Positions 8,185-20,097 of a DNA stretch of 64,000 nucleotides are shown here, in pieces (the first letter of the stretch is position 1; each line of letters begins with the position of its first letter). The position numbers were made by a program, and so were the translations under genes. The notes under the pieces were generated by a model. The model was not told the origin of the DNA, did not search any database, and saw nothing but the letters and a program-made list of their open reading frames with translations. This DNA comes from Streptomyces spinosus (GTDB lineage: Bacteria > Actinomycetota > Actinomycetes > Streptomycetales > Streptomycetaceae), in the NCBI RefSeq assembly GCF_020400655.1, contig NZ_JAINRC010000001.1, positions 682,001 to 746,000 of the forward strand, written 5' to 3'.

Positions 8185-8190
8185 CCACGC

Positions 8191-8688
8191 ATGTCCGCCT
8201 CCGACGCGCACACCGCCGACCTGCCCTCCTGCCCCCTCGCGCACGGCGACGGGCTGCTCCCGGGAGAGCTGCGCGCCTGGATGGTCCTGCTGGCCGCGAC
8301 CGGCGCCGTGGAGCAGCGGCTGCGGTCGGCCGTGAAGGAGACCCTCGACGTCTCCCACGACGAGTTCCTGATCCTGTGCCTGCTGGCGGAGCAGCCGCGC
8401 ACCGCACTGCGGATGACCCAGGTCGCCGATCTCCTCGGCCGCCCCAAGACCCGCCTCACCTACCAGATCGCCTGCCTCCAGCGGGCCGGTCTCGTCAGCC
8501 GCGCCTCCGTGTGCGGCGACAAGCGGGGCGTGCAGGTCGCCCTCACCGACAAGGCCCGCGACCTGCTGCGCGAGACCTCCGCCCTGCTCGCCGGCACCGT
8601 CCGCCAGGCCCTCGCCGACTCCATGGGTCCCGAGCAGCGGGCGGCCATGTGCGCCCTCGTCCCGGACCTGGAGACCGGGACCCACTGA
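8191..8688 (+). CDS. MarR family transcriptional regulator
   Basis: A 165-residue winged-helix protein. Helix 1 includes LRAWMVLLAATGAVEQRL; the DNA-binding part runs from DEFLILCLLAEQPRTALRMT through the recognition helix GRPKTRLTYQIACLQRAGLV to the wing SVCGDKRGVQVALTDKARDL. MarR proteins are dimeric repressors released by small ligands or oxidation. It diverges from yceI, and the 120-bp gap holds three copies of a 14-bp palindrome, so it very probably represses yceI and itself. Cys residues (codons around 14, 57, 92 and 110) leave a thiol switch possible. Confidence 0.88.
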   Translation: MSASDAHTADLPSCPLAHGDGLLPGELRAWMVLLAATGAVEQRLRSAVKETLDVSHDEFLILCLLAEQPRTALRMTQVADLLGRPKTRLTYQIACLQRAGLVSRASVCGDKRGVQVALTDKARDLLRETSALLAGTVRQALADSMGPEQRAAMCALVPDLETGTH

Positions 8689-8775
8689 GCCGCCGGGTGC
8701 GGAGAGACACGGATCACCACCGCAAGAAGAGAAACCTCACAGCCCGTCCTCCGCCCCGGCTCCGACGCCCTGCCC

Positions 8776-8781
8776 TAGCAT
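8776..8781 (+). promoter_or_regulatory. Possible -10 box upstream of mutA
   Basis: TAGCAT ends seven bases before the mutA ATG and no purine-rich ribosome-binding site intervenes, again fitting a leaderless transcript. The -35 region is GC-rich and unconvincing. Confidence 0.45.
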
Positions 8782-8788
8782 CCGAGCC

Positions 8789-10602
8789 ATGACGGTCCTG
8801 CCTGACGACGGGCTCTCACTGGCCGCCGAGTTCCCTGACGCGACACATGAGCAGTGGCAACGCCTGGTCGAGGGCGTCCTGCGCAAGTCGGGCAAGGAAC
8901 TGACCGGCGCGGCAGCCGAGGACGCCCTGTCCACGACGCTGGAGGACGGGCTGCGCACCCGGCCCCTGTACACCGCGCGCGACAGCGCGCCCGACCCCGG
9001 CCTGCCGGGCTTCGCCCCCTTCGTGCGGGGCAGCCGCCCGGAGGGCACCAGCACGAGCGGCTGGGACGTACGGCAGCGGCACACGGCACTCGCCGACGGC
9101 ACGGCCGACGCCGTGCTCGCCGACCTGGAGAACGGCGCCACGTCCCTGTGGCTGGTGCTGGGCGAGGGCGGCATCCCGGTCTCCGCGCTGGGCCGCGCCC
9201 TCGACGGCGTCTACCTCGATCTGGCGCCGGTCGCCCTGGACGCGGGCCGCGACACCGAGGCCGCCGCCGAGGTGCTGCTGCGGCTGTACGACGACAAGGG
9301 CGTCGCCCCGCGGGCCGCCCGCGGCACCCTGGGCGGCGACCCGCTCGGGTACGAGGCCCGCACCGGCACCGCACTGGACTTCGCCCCCTTCGCCGCCCTG
9401 GCCGTCCGCTGCGCCGAGCGGTACCCGGGCCTGCGCGCGCTGACCGTGGACGCGCTGCCCTACCACGAGGCGGGCGGCTCCGCCGCGCAGGAGCTGGGCG
9501 CCTCGCTGGCCACCGGCGTGGCCTACCTGCGGGAGCTGACCGAGGCCGGGCTCGGCGTCGACCAGGCCGCAGCCCAGCTGGAGTTCCGCTACGCGGCCAC
9601 CGCCGACCAGTTCCTGACCATCGCCAAGCTGCGCGCCGCGCGCCGGCTGTGGGCGCGGGTCACCGAGGTGTGCGGGGCACCGGCCGCGGGCGCGCAGGTG
9701 CAGCACGTGGTGACGTCGCCGGTGATGATGACCCGCCGCGACCCCTGGGTGAACATGCTCCGCACGACGGTCGCGACGCTCGCCGCGGGGGTGGGCGGGG
9801 CGGACTCCGTGACCGTGCTGCCGTTCGACCACGCGCTCGGCCTCCCGGACGCCTTCGCGCGCCGGATCGCCCGCAACACCTCCTCCATCCTGATCGAGGA
9901 GTCCCACCTGGCCCGGGTCATCGACCCGGCCGGCGGCTCCTGGTACGTCGAGCGGCTGACCGACGAACTCGCAGAGGCCGCCTGGCAGTTCTTCCGGTCG
10001 CTCGAGCGCGACGGCGGCCAGGCGGCCGTGCTGCGCTCCGGCCGGCTGCGCACCGACCTCGCGACGACCTGGGCCGAGCGCTCCAAGCGGCTCGCCAAGC
10101 GGCGCGAACCCGTCACCGGGGTCAGCGAGTTCCCACTGCTGGCGGAGCAGCCGGTCAAGCGCGCGCCCGCGCCCGAGCCGCCGTCCGGCGGACTGCCGCG
10201 CGTGCGCCGCGACGAGGCGTTCGAGGAGCTGCGCGCCCGCTCCGACGCCCACCTGGCGGCGACCGGCGCCCGGCCGCGGATCTTCCTCGCCACGATCGGC
10301 TCCGCCGCCGAGTACACCGCCCGCTCCACCTTCGCCGCCAACCTCTTCCAGGCCGGCGGCGTCGAGCCGGTCGCCGAGGGCCGTTTCGAGGACAGCGGCG
10401 CCACCGAGGCCGTGCTGTGCTCCACCGACGCTCTCTACGCCGAACAGGCCGAACAGGCGGCGCGGGCGCTGCGCGCGGCCGGTGCCCGGCACGTCTTCCT
10501 GGCGGGCCGGGGCGACTACGCCGGCATCGACTCGTACGTCTTCGCGGGCTGTGACGCCGTGGACGTCCTGTCCGCGACCCTCGACCGCATGGGAGTGTCC
10601 TG

Positions 10603-10603
<1 letters not shown>
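8789..10603 (+). CDS. mutA: Methylmalonyl-CoA mutase, small (beta) subunit
   Basis: A 604-residue subunit of the adenosylcobalamin-dependent mutase that interconverts (R)-methylmalonyl-CoA and succinyl-CoA. The N-terminal TIM-barrel matches the large subunit in several blocks ([54 protein letters not shown]). The C-terminal Rossmann-like domain lacks the DxHxxG cobalamin-ligand motif, as expected for the non-catalytic subunit. The stop overlaps the mutB start (TGATG). In Streptomyces the enzyme links propionate/odd-chain metabolism to methylmalonyl-CoA, a polyketide extender. The ATG at 8789 fits a leaderless promoter. Confidence 0.95.
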
Positions 10604-12777
<2,174 letters not shown>

Positions 12778-12784
12778 GGCCGCG

Positions 12785-13789
12785 ATGGCCGCGATCGATC
12801 TGGACACCTATGTGAAGGGTGTGCTCGACGGGAAACGGGCCCTGGTGGCCCGCGCCATCACGCTCGTCGAGTCCACCCGGCCCCAGCACCGGGCCCTGGC
12901 ACAGCAGTTGCTCACCGAGCTGCTGCCGCACAGCGGCCGGGCGCGGCGGATCGGCGTCAGCGGGGTGCCAGGGGTGGGCAAGTCGACGTTCATCGACGCG
13001 TTCGGCACGATGCTGACCTCGCTGGGCCACCGGGTGGCGGTCCTCGCCGTCGACCCGTCCTCCACCCGCACGGGCGGCTCCATCCTGGGCGACAAGACCA
13101 GGATGGAGCGTCTCGCGGTCGATCCGGCGGCCTTCGTCCGCCCCTCCCCCAGCGCGGGCACGCTGGGCGGGGTCGCGAAGGCCACCCGGGAGTCGATGGT
13201 GGTGATGGAGGCGGCGGGCTACGACGTGGTCCTGGTCGAGACCGTCGGCGTCGGCCAGTCCGAGACGACGGTCGCCGAGATGGTCGACTCCTTCCTGCTG
13301 CTGACGCTGGCCCGCACCGGTGACCAGTTGCAGGGCATCAAGAAGGGCGTCCTGGAGCTGGCCGACGTGATCGCCGTCAACAAGGCGGACGGCCCGCACG
13401 AGCGCGACGCGCGGGCGGCGGCCCGGGAGCTGGCGGGCGCGCTGCGCCTGATGCACGGCAAGGACGCCTTCTGGACCCCGCCGGTGCTGCACTGCAGCGC
13501 CCGCGAGTCGGCCGGCCTCGACACGGTCTGGGAGCGTCTGGAGCAGCACCGCGCCCTGCTCGACTCCACCGGCCGGCTGGCCGCCAAGCGCCGGGACCAG
13601 CAGGTCGGCTGGACGTGGGCGATGGTCCGCGACGAACTCCTCGGCCGTCTGCACGCCGACCCGGTGGTCCGCGCGACGGCCCCCGACCTCGAACGGCAGG
13701 TCAGGGAGGGCCGGTTGACGGCCACTCTGGCGGCGGAGCGCATCCTGGCGGCTTTCGAGGGCCGTACGGCGCTTCCCGCCGAGGACTGA
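12785..13789 (+). CDS. meaB: Methylmalonyl-CoA mutase-associated GTPase MeaB (ArgK family)
   Basis: A 334-residue G3E-family P-loop GTPase. Walker A GVPGVGKST lies near residue 60; then AVLAVDPSSTRTGGSILGDK (Mg/switch region), VLVETVGVGQSE (the ETVGVGQSE block typical of MeaB), and the NKAD base-recognition motif near residue 200. MeaB loads and protects the adenosylcobalamin cofactor of the mutase. Its position seven bases after mutB fits that role. The family was once called ArgK/LAO transport ATPase; the mutase context settles the assignment. A strong hairpin follows. Confidence 0.95.
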   Translation: MAAIDLDTYVKGVLDGKRALVARAITLVESTRPQHRALAQQLLTELLPHSGRARRIGVSGVPGVGKSTFIDAFGTMLTSLGHRVAVLAVDPSSTRTGGSILGDKTRMERLAVDPAAFVRPSPSAGTLGGVAKATRESMVVMEAAGYDVVLVETVGVGQSETTVAEMVDSFLLLTLARTGDQLQGIKKGVLELADVIAVNKADGPHERDARAAARELAGALRLMHGKDAFWTPPVLHCSARESAGLDTVWERLEQHRALLDSTGRLAAKRRDQQVGWTWAMVRDELLGRLHADPVVRATAPDLERQVREGRLTATLAAERILAAFEGRTALPAED

Positions 13790-13801
13790 GCGACGCCCGG
13801 C

Positions 13802-13830
13802 TCCCGCCGCGTCCCTCCGGCGCGGCGGGA
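13802..13830 (+). terminator. Terminator of the mutA-mutB-meaB operon
   Basis: TCCCGCCGCG (13802-13811) pairs perfectly with CGCGGCGGGA (13821-13830) across a 9-nt loop, 12 bases after the meaB stop. Confidence 0.7.
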
Positions 13831-13951
13831 CGCGGCGGTGCGGCGGACCGCCGGCGGTACGGCTCGGAAATGCCTTCCACGGAATGAACCCGGTTGTGCG
13901 ATCCGGGAATCGGGAGAAGCGCACAGCGCGAACAAACGCGCGAACATATGA

Positions 13952-13973
13952 ACGTCAGTTCCTGAAGTGACGT
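13952..13973. promoter_or_regulatory. Inverted repeat, possible operator
   Basis: ACGTCA (13952-13957) and TGACGT (13968-13973) are perfect arms separated by 10 bases in a relatively AT-rich patch. Such spacing suits a dimeric regulator better than a terminator. No bound protein can be named. Confidence 0.35.
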
Positions 13974-14309
13974 GCGGGATTGCCGGGAACCAGTGAAGAC
14001 CGGCCATACCGCGCAGTGCTGGTTTCGATCATGCCGGTCGCCCGTCACGCGGGCCCCCGGCGGCATTCATGACGGCCGGCGCCATGATCGGCGCGACGCC
14101 CATCACCCTCAGCCATCGGCGGAAGCCGCAGGTCAAAGGCCCTCTGTCCGCACGCCCAGGTCACCTGGAAGCCGCTTGCGGGGCCGGACGAGCCGCTGGG
14201 CGCGCGGTGGCGCAAAGGCGCCCGTGGGCGGTCACCGGGCGGTGGACCGGGCCCCAAAAGCCCGAGCACAAATTCCACACATCCTCTCTTCAGATCGGCC
14301 CCGATGGTC

Positions 14310-14315
14310 TAGATT
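14310..14315 (+). promoter_or_regulatory. Possible -10 of the exopolysaccharide operon promoter
   Basis: TAGATT, with TCTTCA at 14287-14292 as a weak -35 (17-bp spacer). It is the best vegetative-type promoter I can see upstream of the first exopolysaccharide gene. Confidence 0.35.
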
Positions 14316-14606
14316 GACCGTGCTTCAGCTGTTCGGACACTTGGCAACCAATTAATGATCTTTAAGCCCGGCGCAACGGAAAGCCGGCAGTCACGTCCCG
14401 CGTCCCGGACGTATTGATGATCATTTCTGGGAGCCCGAGACGGGGCCTCGGGGTGCGGGGAGCACCAGGGGTTCCGGAACAGCCGGGACGGCAGGCGCGG
14501 GGGCGGGGGCCCCCGGGGGAGGAACAGTGCGGGAGGCGGGGGCCTCCCGAGGGGGACGAACAGTGTTGGGCGAACACGTCGAACCACTGGGACCTGGGGG
14601 GGTTCT

Positions 14607-16085
14607 GTGCGGCAAGGGGGACTTGTCAGCCCGTTTCCGTCTGCGCGCGAGCGTCTGGCGGACGGGGCGGCCAGCCGGCCCACAACCGACTGGGAGCAGC
14701 GGTACCGCCGTACCGTGATCATCAGCGACACCGTGGCCACGGCCTTCGTGGTGGCGGCGATCGGCAACTTCTTCGGGGCCCGCGACGCGGCCAACTGGCA
14801 CGAGAAGTGGGGGATACTCGCCTTCGGCACCGAACTGCTGGTGCTCGGGGCGCTCGCGGTGAGCCGGGCGTGGGCTCCGGCCGTGCTCGGCCAGGGAGCC
14901 GAGGAGTTCCGGCGGCTCGGGCGCTCGCTGTTCACGGCGACCGTCGTCCTCGCCCTCGGCGGGATAGCCCTCACCTCACGCAACATCAAGCTCTGGATCT
15001 TCGTCGCGGTCCCCGCGATCGCGCTCGTCACCATGACCGCGCGGTACCTGCTGCGCCTGTGGCTGCACAAGCAGCGCAAGGAGGGACAGTGCCTGCGGCC
15101 GGTGCTCGCCGCCGGGAGCGTGGCCACCGTGCGCGACCTGATCACCCGCACCCGCAAGTTCCCGCACCTCGGCTGGCGCGTGGACGCGGTGTGCACGACG
15201 GACGGTCTCGGTCTCGACGGTGACGAACTGGAGGGGGTGCCGGTCGTCGGCCGGCTCGAGGACGTCGCCAAGCACGTCCACCACGACGGCTACCGGGTCG
15301 TCGCGGTCACACCGGACCCCCACTGGTCACCGGCCCGGCTGCAGCGGCTGGCCTGGAACCTCGAGGGCAGCGATGCCGAGATGGTCGTGGCACCGGTGCT
15401 GATGGAGGTGGCCGGTCCCCGGCTGCACGTCGACGCGGTGCTCGGCATCCCGCTGCTGCGGGTGAGCATGCCGGCCTTCACCGGGGGTCGCCGGGCGGTC
15501 AAGGGCGTCGTCGACCGGATGGGCGCGGCGCTCCTGCTGCTGCTGTTCGCACCGCTGATGGTGCTCGTCGGGCTGCTCGTGGTGGCGGACAGCCGGGGCG
15601 GGGCGTTCTACCGGCAGCGCAGGGTCGGCAAGGACGGCCGTGAGTTCACCATGTACAAGTTCCGCACCATGGTCGTCGGGGCCGACGGGGCGCGTGCCCA
15701 GCTGGCCCACCGCAACGAGGGCGCCGGCCCGCTGTTCAAGCTCCGCCGGGACCCGCGCGTGACCCGGGTCGGAACCGTGCTGCGCCGGTACTCGCTCGAC
15801 GAGCTCCCGCAGCTGTTCAACGTGCTCACCGGATCGATGTCGCTCGTCGGTCCGCGGCCTCCGTTGCCGGAGGAGTGCGCCGCGTACGACCCGGACATCC
15901 GGCGTCGGCTGCTGGTCAAGCCCGGACTCACCGGTCTGTGGCAGATCAGCGGGCGCAGCGACCTGTCGTGGGAGGAAGCGGTCCGCCTGGACCTGCGGTA
16001 CGTGGAGGACTGGTCGCTCGCCCTGGACACAGTGATCTTGTGGAAGACGCTGCGTGCGGTGCTCTACGGGCAGGGCGCCTACTGA
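14607..16085 (+). CDS. Exopolysaccharide-initiating sugar transferase (WcaJ/WbaP-like)
   Basis: A 492-residue polyprenyl-phosphate sugar-1-phosphate transferase. The N-terminal half has four hydrophobic helices, then a CoA-binding-like Rossmann region (about residues 150-270). The C-terminal catalytic domain begins with a membrane hairpin (GAALLLLLFAPLMVLVGLLV) and contains KFRTM, SLDELPQLFNVLTGSMSLVG and GLTGLWQISGRSDLSW, hallmarks of the family. It transfers a sugar 1-phosphate to undecaprenyl phosphate, starting the repeat unit at the inner membrane face. The GTG at 14607 follows a G-rich ribosome-binding site. It is the first gene of a 27-kb co-directional block. Confidence 0.92.
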   Translation: MRQGGLVSPFPSARERLADGAASRPTTDWEQRYRRTVIISDTVATAFVVAAIGNFFGARDAANWHEKWGILAFGTELLVLGALAVSRAWAPAVLGQGAEEFRRLGRSLFTATVVLALGGIALTSRNIKLWIFVAVPAIALVTMTARYLLRLWLHKQRKEGQCLRPVLAAGSVATVRDLITRTRKFPHLGWRVDAVCTTDGLGLDGDELEGVPVVGRLEDVAKHVHHDGYRVVAVTPDPHWSPARLQRLAWNLEGSDAEMVVAPVLMEVAGPRLHVDAVLGIPLLRVSMPAFTGGRRAVKGVVDRMGAALLLLLFAPLMVLVGLLVVADSRGGAFYRQRRVGKDGREFTMYKFRTMVVGADGARAQLAHRNEGAGPLFKLRRDPRVTRVGTVLRRYSLDELPQLFNVLTGSMSLVGPRPPLPEECAAYDPDIRRRLLVKPGLTGLWQISGRSDLSWEEAVRLDLRYVEDWSLALDTVILWKTLRAVLYGQGAY

Positions 16086-16158
16086 TGTGCGGGGGCCGTC
16101 GTCCGGCCGGACGCGCGGACCGCAGGCCACAAGGCCTGCCTGGGGGGAGGAACGGGTC

Positions 16159-17475
<1,317 letters not shown>

Positions 17476-17476
17476 C

Positions 17477-18730
17477 ATGACGGGCGGCGCCGGGCCGGCC
17501 CGGCGCGCGCTGATCCTGGTGGAGAACCTGTCCGTGCCGTTCGACCGGCGCGTGTGGCAGGAGTGCACGACGCTGCGCGACGCCGGCTGGGAGGTGCACG
17601 TCATCTGCCCCAGGGGGACCAAGCGGGACACGGAGCCGGAGGCGGTGATCGACGGGGTGCGCGTCCACCGCTACCCGTTGCGCGCCGCCACCGGAGGACC
17701 GGCCGGCTACCTGCGGGAGTACGGATCGGCGCTGTGGCACACGGTCCGGCTGGCCCGGAAGGTCGGCCCGGTCGACGTGGTCCACGCCTGCAACCCGCCC
17801 GACCTGCTGTTCCTGCCGGCCCTGTGGCTGAAGCGGCGCGGGGCGCGGTTCGTGTTCGACCAGCACGACCTGGTGCCCGAGCTGTACCTCTCCCGGTTCG
17901 ACCGCGGCAAGGACCTGCTCTACCGCGCCGTGTGCGCGCTGGAACGGCTGACCTACCGGGCCGCGGACGTCGTGCTCGCCACGAACGAGAGCTACCGGGA
18001 CGTCGCGCTGCGCCGTGGCGGCCGGCGTCCGCAGGACGTCTTCGTGGTGCGCAGCGCGCCCGACACCGAGCGGTTCCAGCCGGTACCGCCGGAGCCGCAG
18101 CTGAAGCGCGGCAAGCCTCATCTGCTGTGCTACCTGGGCGTGATGGGCCCGCAGGACGGCGTCGACTACGCCCTGCGAGCCCTCGCGAAGCTGCGCGACG
18201 AGCTCGGGCGGACCGACTGGCACGCGGTGTTCGTCGGTGCCGGCGACACCTTCGACGCGATGGTGGAGCTGTCCTGGCGGCTCGGGCTCGCGGAGCAGGT
18301 GGAGTTCACCGGGCGCGTGCCCGACGCCGACCTGGTGCGCTACCTGTCCACCGCGGACGTGTGCCTCTCCCCCGACCCGCTCAATCCACTCAACGACGTG
18401 TCCACCATGAACAAGGTCCTGGAGTACATGGTGATGGGCCGGCCCATCGTCTCGTTCGACCTGCGCGAGGCGCGGGTCTCCGCCGGTGACGCCGCCGTCT
18501 ACGCGCGCGCCAACGACGAGACCGAGTTCGCGGAGCTCATCGCGCGGCTGCTGGACGATCCGGAGCGGCGGGCCAGGATGGGCAAGCTCGGCCAGGAGCG
18601 GATCGGCGGGCCGCTGTCCTGGCGGAACTCGCAGGCGTCGCTGCTCGCCGCCTACGCCGCTGCCTGCCGTGACCGCGCTCCGGTGCCGGCGGGCGGTCCG
18701 GTCCGGGCAGGGAAGAGGCCTCGACGTTGA
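17477..18730 (+). CDS. Glycosyltransferase family 4
   Basis: A 417-residue GT-B protein. The acceptor domain has LVENLSVPFDRRVWQECTTL and DVVHACNPPDLLFLPALWL; the donor domain has LCYLGVMGPQDGVDYALRAL and VEFTGRVPDADLVRYLSTAD, then NKVLEYMVMGRPIVSFDL, the E-x7-E-like nucleotide-sugar site of GT4 enzymes. It adds a sugar to the lipid-linked repeat unit on the cytoplasmic face; donor and linkage are unknown. ATG 17477 follows the dehydrogenase stop by one base. Its last four bases overlap the next gene (TTGA). Confidence 0.9.
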   Translation: MTGGAGPARRALILVENLSVPFDRRVWQECTTLRDAGWEVHVICPRGTKRDTEPEAVIDGVRVHRYPLRAATGGPAGYLREYGSALWHTVRLARKVGPVDVVHACNPPDLLFLPALWLKRRGARFVFDQHDLVPELYLSRFDRGKDLLYRAVCALERLTYRAADVVLATNESYRDVALRRGGRRPQDVFVVRSAPDTERFQPVPPEPQLKRGKPHLLCYLGVMGPQDGVDYALRALAKLRDELGRTDWHAVFVGAGDTFDAMVELSWRLGLAEQVEFTGRVPDADLVRYLSTADVCLSPDPLNPLNDVSTMNKVLEYMVMGRPIVSFDLREARVSAGDAAVYARANDETEFAELIARLLDDPERRARMGKLGQERIGGPLSWRNSQASLLAAYAAACRDRAPVPAGGPVRAGKRPRR

Positions 18731-20097
18731 GCGACGACACGATACGCCTGGTCACGATCGGGCGGGTGTTCCGCCGGCGCTGGCGGCTCCTCACCGTCCT
18801 CGCCCTGGTGGGGGCGCTCGCCGGCTACGGCGCCTCCCTGCTGTTCCCGCCGCGGTACACGGCGTCGGCCTCGGTCCTGCTGCCCGGGCAGTGGGAGGAA
18901 CGCGAACTGCTCACCCAGGTGGACATCGCGACGAGTTCGACGGTGGTCGACCGCGCCGCGGCCTCGCTCGGCTGGCCGGGCGTCAGCGGCACGGAGCTGC
19001 GCGACCAGGTGGCCGCCAAGGCCGCCGACGGCAACATCATCAAGATCTCGGGCACGGCCGGCACCCCGGAGCGCGCCCAGCGGCTGGCCGACCAGGTGGC
19101 CGACCAGTTCGTGAAGTTCGCGGCGCGGATCGCGGGCGGCGGCACCGACGCCAAAGCGGCCACCGGGCCCGGGGCGCTGCGGAAGAAGGTCGAGGAGACC
19201 AACCGCCGCATCAGCGAACTGGCCGCCGCGGCCGATCCGGGACAGACCGTGGAGAGCGTGCAGGCCCGCACCGAGCTGGAGAAGCTGCGCACGTCGCTGG
19301 AGGAGGCCATGACGAAGCTCGAGCAGGCCGACCCGGCGAACACCGTGGCCGGCATGGTCGTCATGGGGCCGGCGGCCCGCCCGACCGGCGAGGCGCCGCC
19401 GACCAGGGTGCAGCTCGTCGTCGCCGGGGCGCTGCTGTTCTTCCTGCTCGCGGTCGTCGGCCACCTCGTCGCCGCGCGGGCGAACCGCCGGCTGCGCACC
19501 GAGCCGGAGATCGCCGCGGCGCTGGGCTCGGCGCTCCTCGGCACCGTCGACGTGCCCGCCGAACGGCGGGGCGGGCACCGGCCGGAGGACCGCGGCCCAC
19601 GGGCCGGGATCCGCCGGCTCCTCGGCATCGACACCCGGTGGGACCTGCCGGCCCCGCAGGCATCCGGCGACGAGGCCGGCCGGCGGATCCGCTACCGCCG
19701 GGTGTGCGCCCGGCTCCGTACGCGACTGCCGTCTCCGCGCCGTCTCCTGGCCGTCGTACCGGACGGCGACGAGATCGGCCGCCGGGCCGCCGAACAGCTC
19801 GCCGCCGAGGCCAAGAGCGACCCGCAGCTGCGGGTGGTGCCGGTCTCGGTGGACCGGCCGGTCGTACCGGACCGCGACACCGAGTCCGGCGCCCTGGTCG
19901 TCCTGAGCGCGGGGAACTGGACCGCGGAGGAGCTCGCCGGCATCGCCGAGGCGTGCGCGGACGGCGGGCACGAGGTCGTCGGCGTCGTCGTCGCCGGCCT
20001 GGTCCGGACCCGGCCCACCAGGACGGCCGCACGTCCTGCGGACGAGTCCACTCTGGCCCTCGCGGTACCCGGCCACGCGACGGGGGGTCCGGCGTGA
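18727..20097 (+). CDS. Wzz-type chain-length protein with degenerate kinase-like tail (first copy)
   Basis: A 456-residue protein. N-terminal membrane helix LLTVLALVGALAGYGASLLF, then a Wzz periplasmic domain (YTASASVLLPGQW) with a long helical region, a second membrane helix at about residues 228-248 (LVVAGALLFFLLAVVGHLVA), and a cytoplasmic domain of about 200 residues. That domain follows BY-kinase topology (LLAVVPDGDEIGRRAAEQLA; GALVVLSAGNWTAEELAGIA) but has no Walker A or Walker B motif. It probably controls polymer length without kinase activity. The TTG start overlaps the upstream stop. No Tyr-rich tail. Confidence 0.75.
   Translation: MSDDTIRLVTIGRVFRRRWRLLTVLALVGALAGYGASLLFPPRYTASASVLLPGQWEERELLTQVDIATSSTVVDRAAASLGWPGVSGTELRDQVAAKAADGNIIKISGTAGTPERAQRLADQVADQFVKFAARIAGGGTDAKAATGPGALRKKVEETNRRISELAAAADPGQTVESVQARTELEKLRTSLEEAMTKLEQADPANTVAGMVVMGPAARPTGEAPPTRVQLVVAGALLFFLLAVVGHLVAARANRRLRTEPEIAAALGSALLGTVDVPAERRGGHRPEDRGPRAGIRRLLGIDTRWDLPAPQASGDEAGRRIRYRRVCARLRTRLPSPRRLLAVVPDGDEIGRRAAEQLAAEAKSDPQLRVVPVSVDRPVVPDRDTESGALVVLSAGNWTAEELAGIAEACADGGHEVVGVVVAGLVRTRPTRTAARPADESTLALAVPGHATGGPA

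Larger units (their letters stand above)
13831..14606 (+). other. Long non-coding leader region before the exopolysaccharide operon
   Basis: Nearly 780 bp without a convincing gene. It contains an inverted repeat at 13952-13973, AT-rich patches unusual for this genome (around 13930-13960 and 14345-14365), a possible -10 TAGATT at 14310-14315, a small hairpin CCGGC/GCCGG near 14367-14386, the palindrome-like TGATGATCA at 14415-14423, and a run of G-rich tracts from 14440 to 14600. If transcription starts near 14322 the first gene has a leader of about 285 nt. I could not match it to a riboswitch class. Confidence 0.5.

Noticed and set aside
14320..14606. Riboswitch (c-di-GMP, c-di-AMP or similar) in the leader
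   Set aside because: I compared the visible hairpins with the conserved cores I remember and found no convincing match, so only an unassigned leader is reported.
14414..15223. A 269-codon frame starting in the exopolysaccharide leader
   Set aside because: It begins in non-coding G-rich DNA and runs out of frame through the sugar transferase gene; no ribosome-binding site and no family resemblance.
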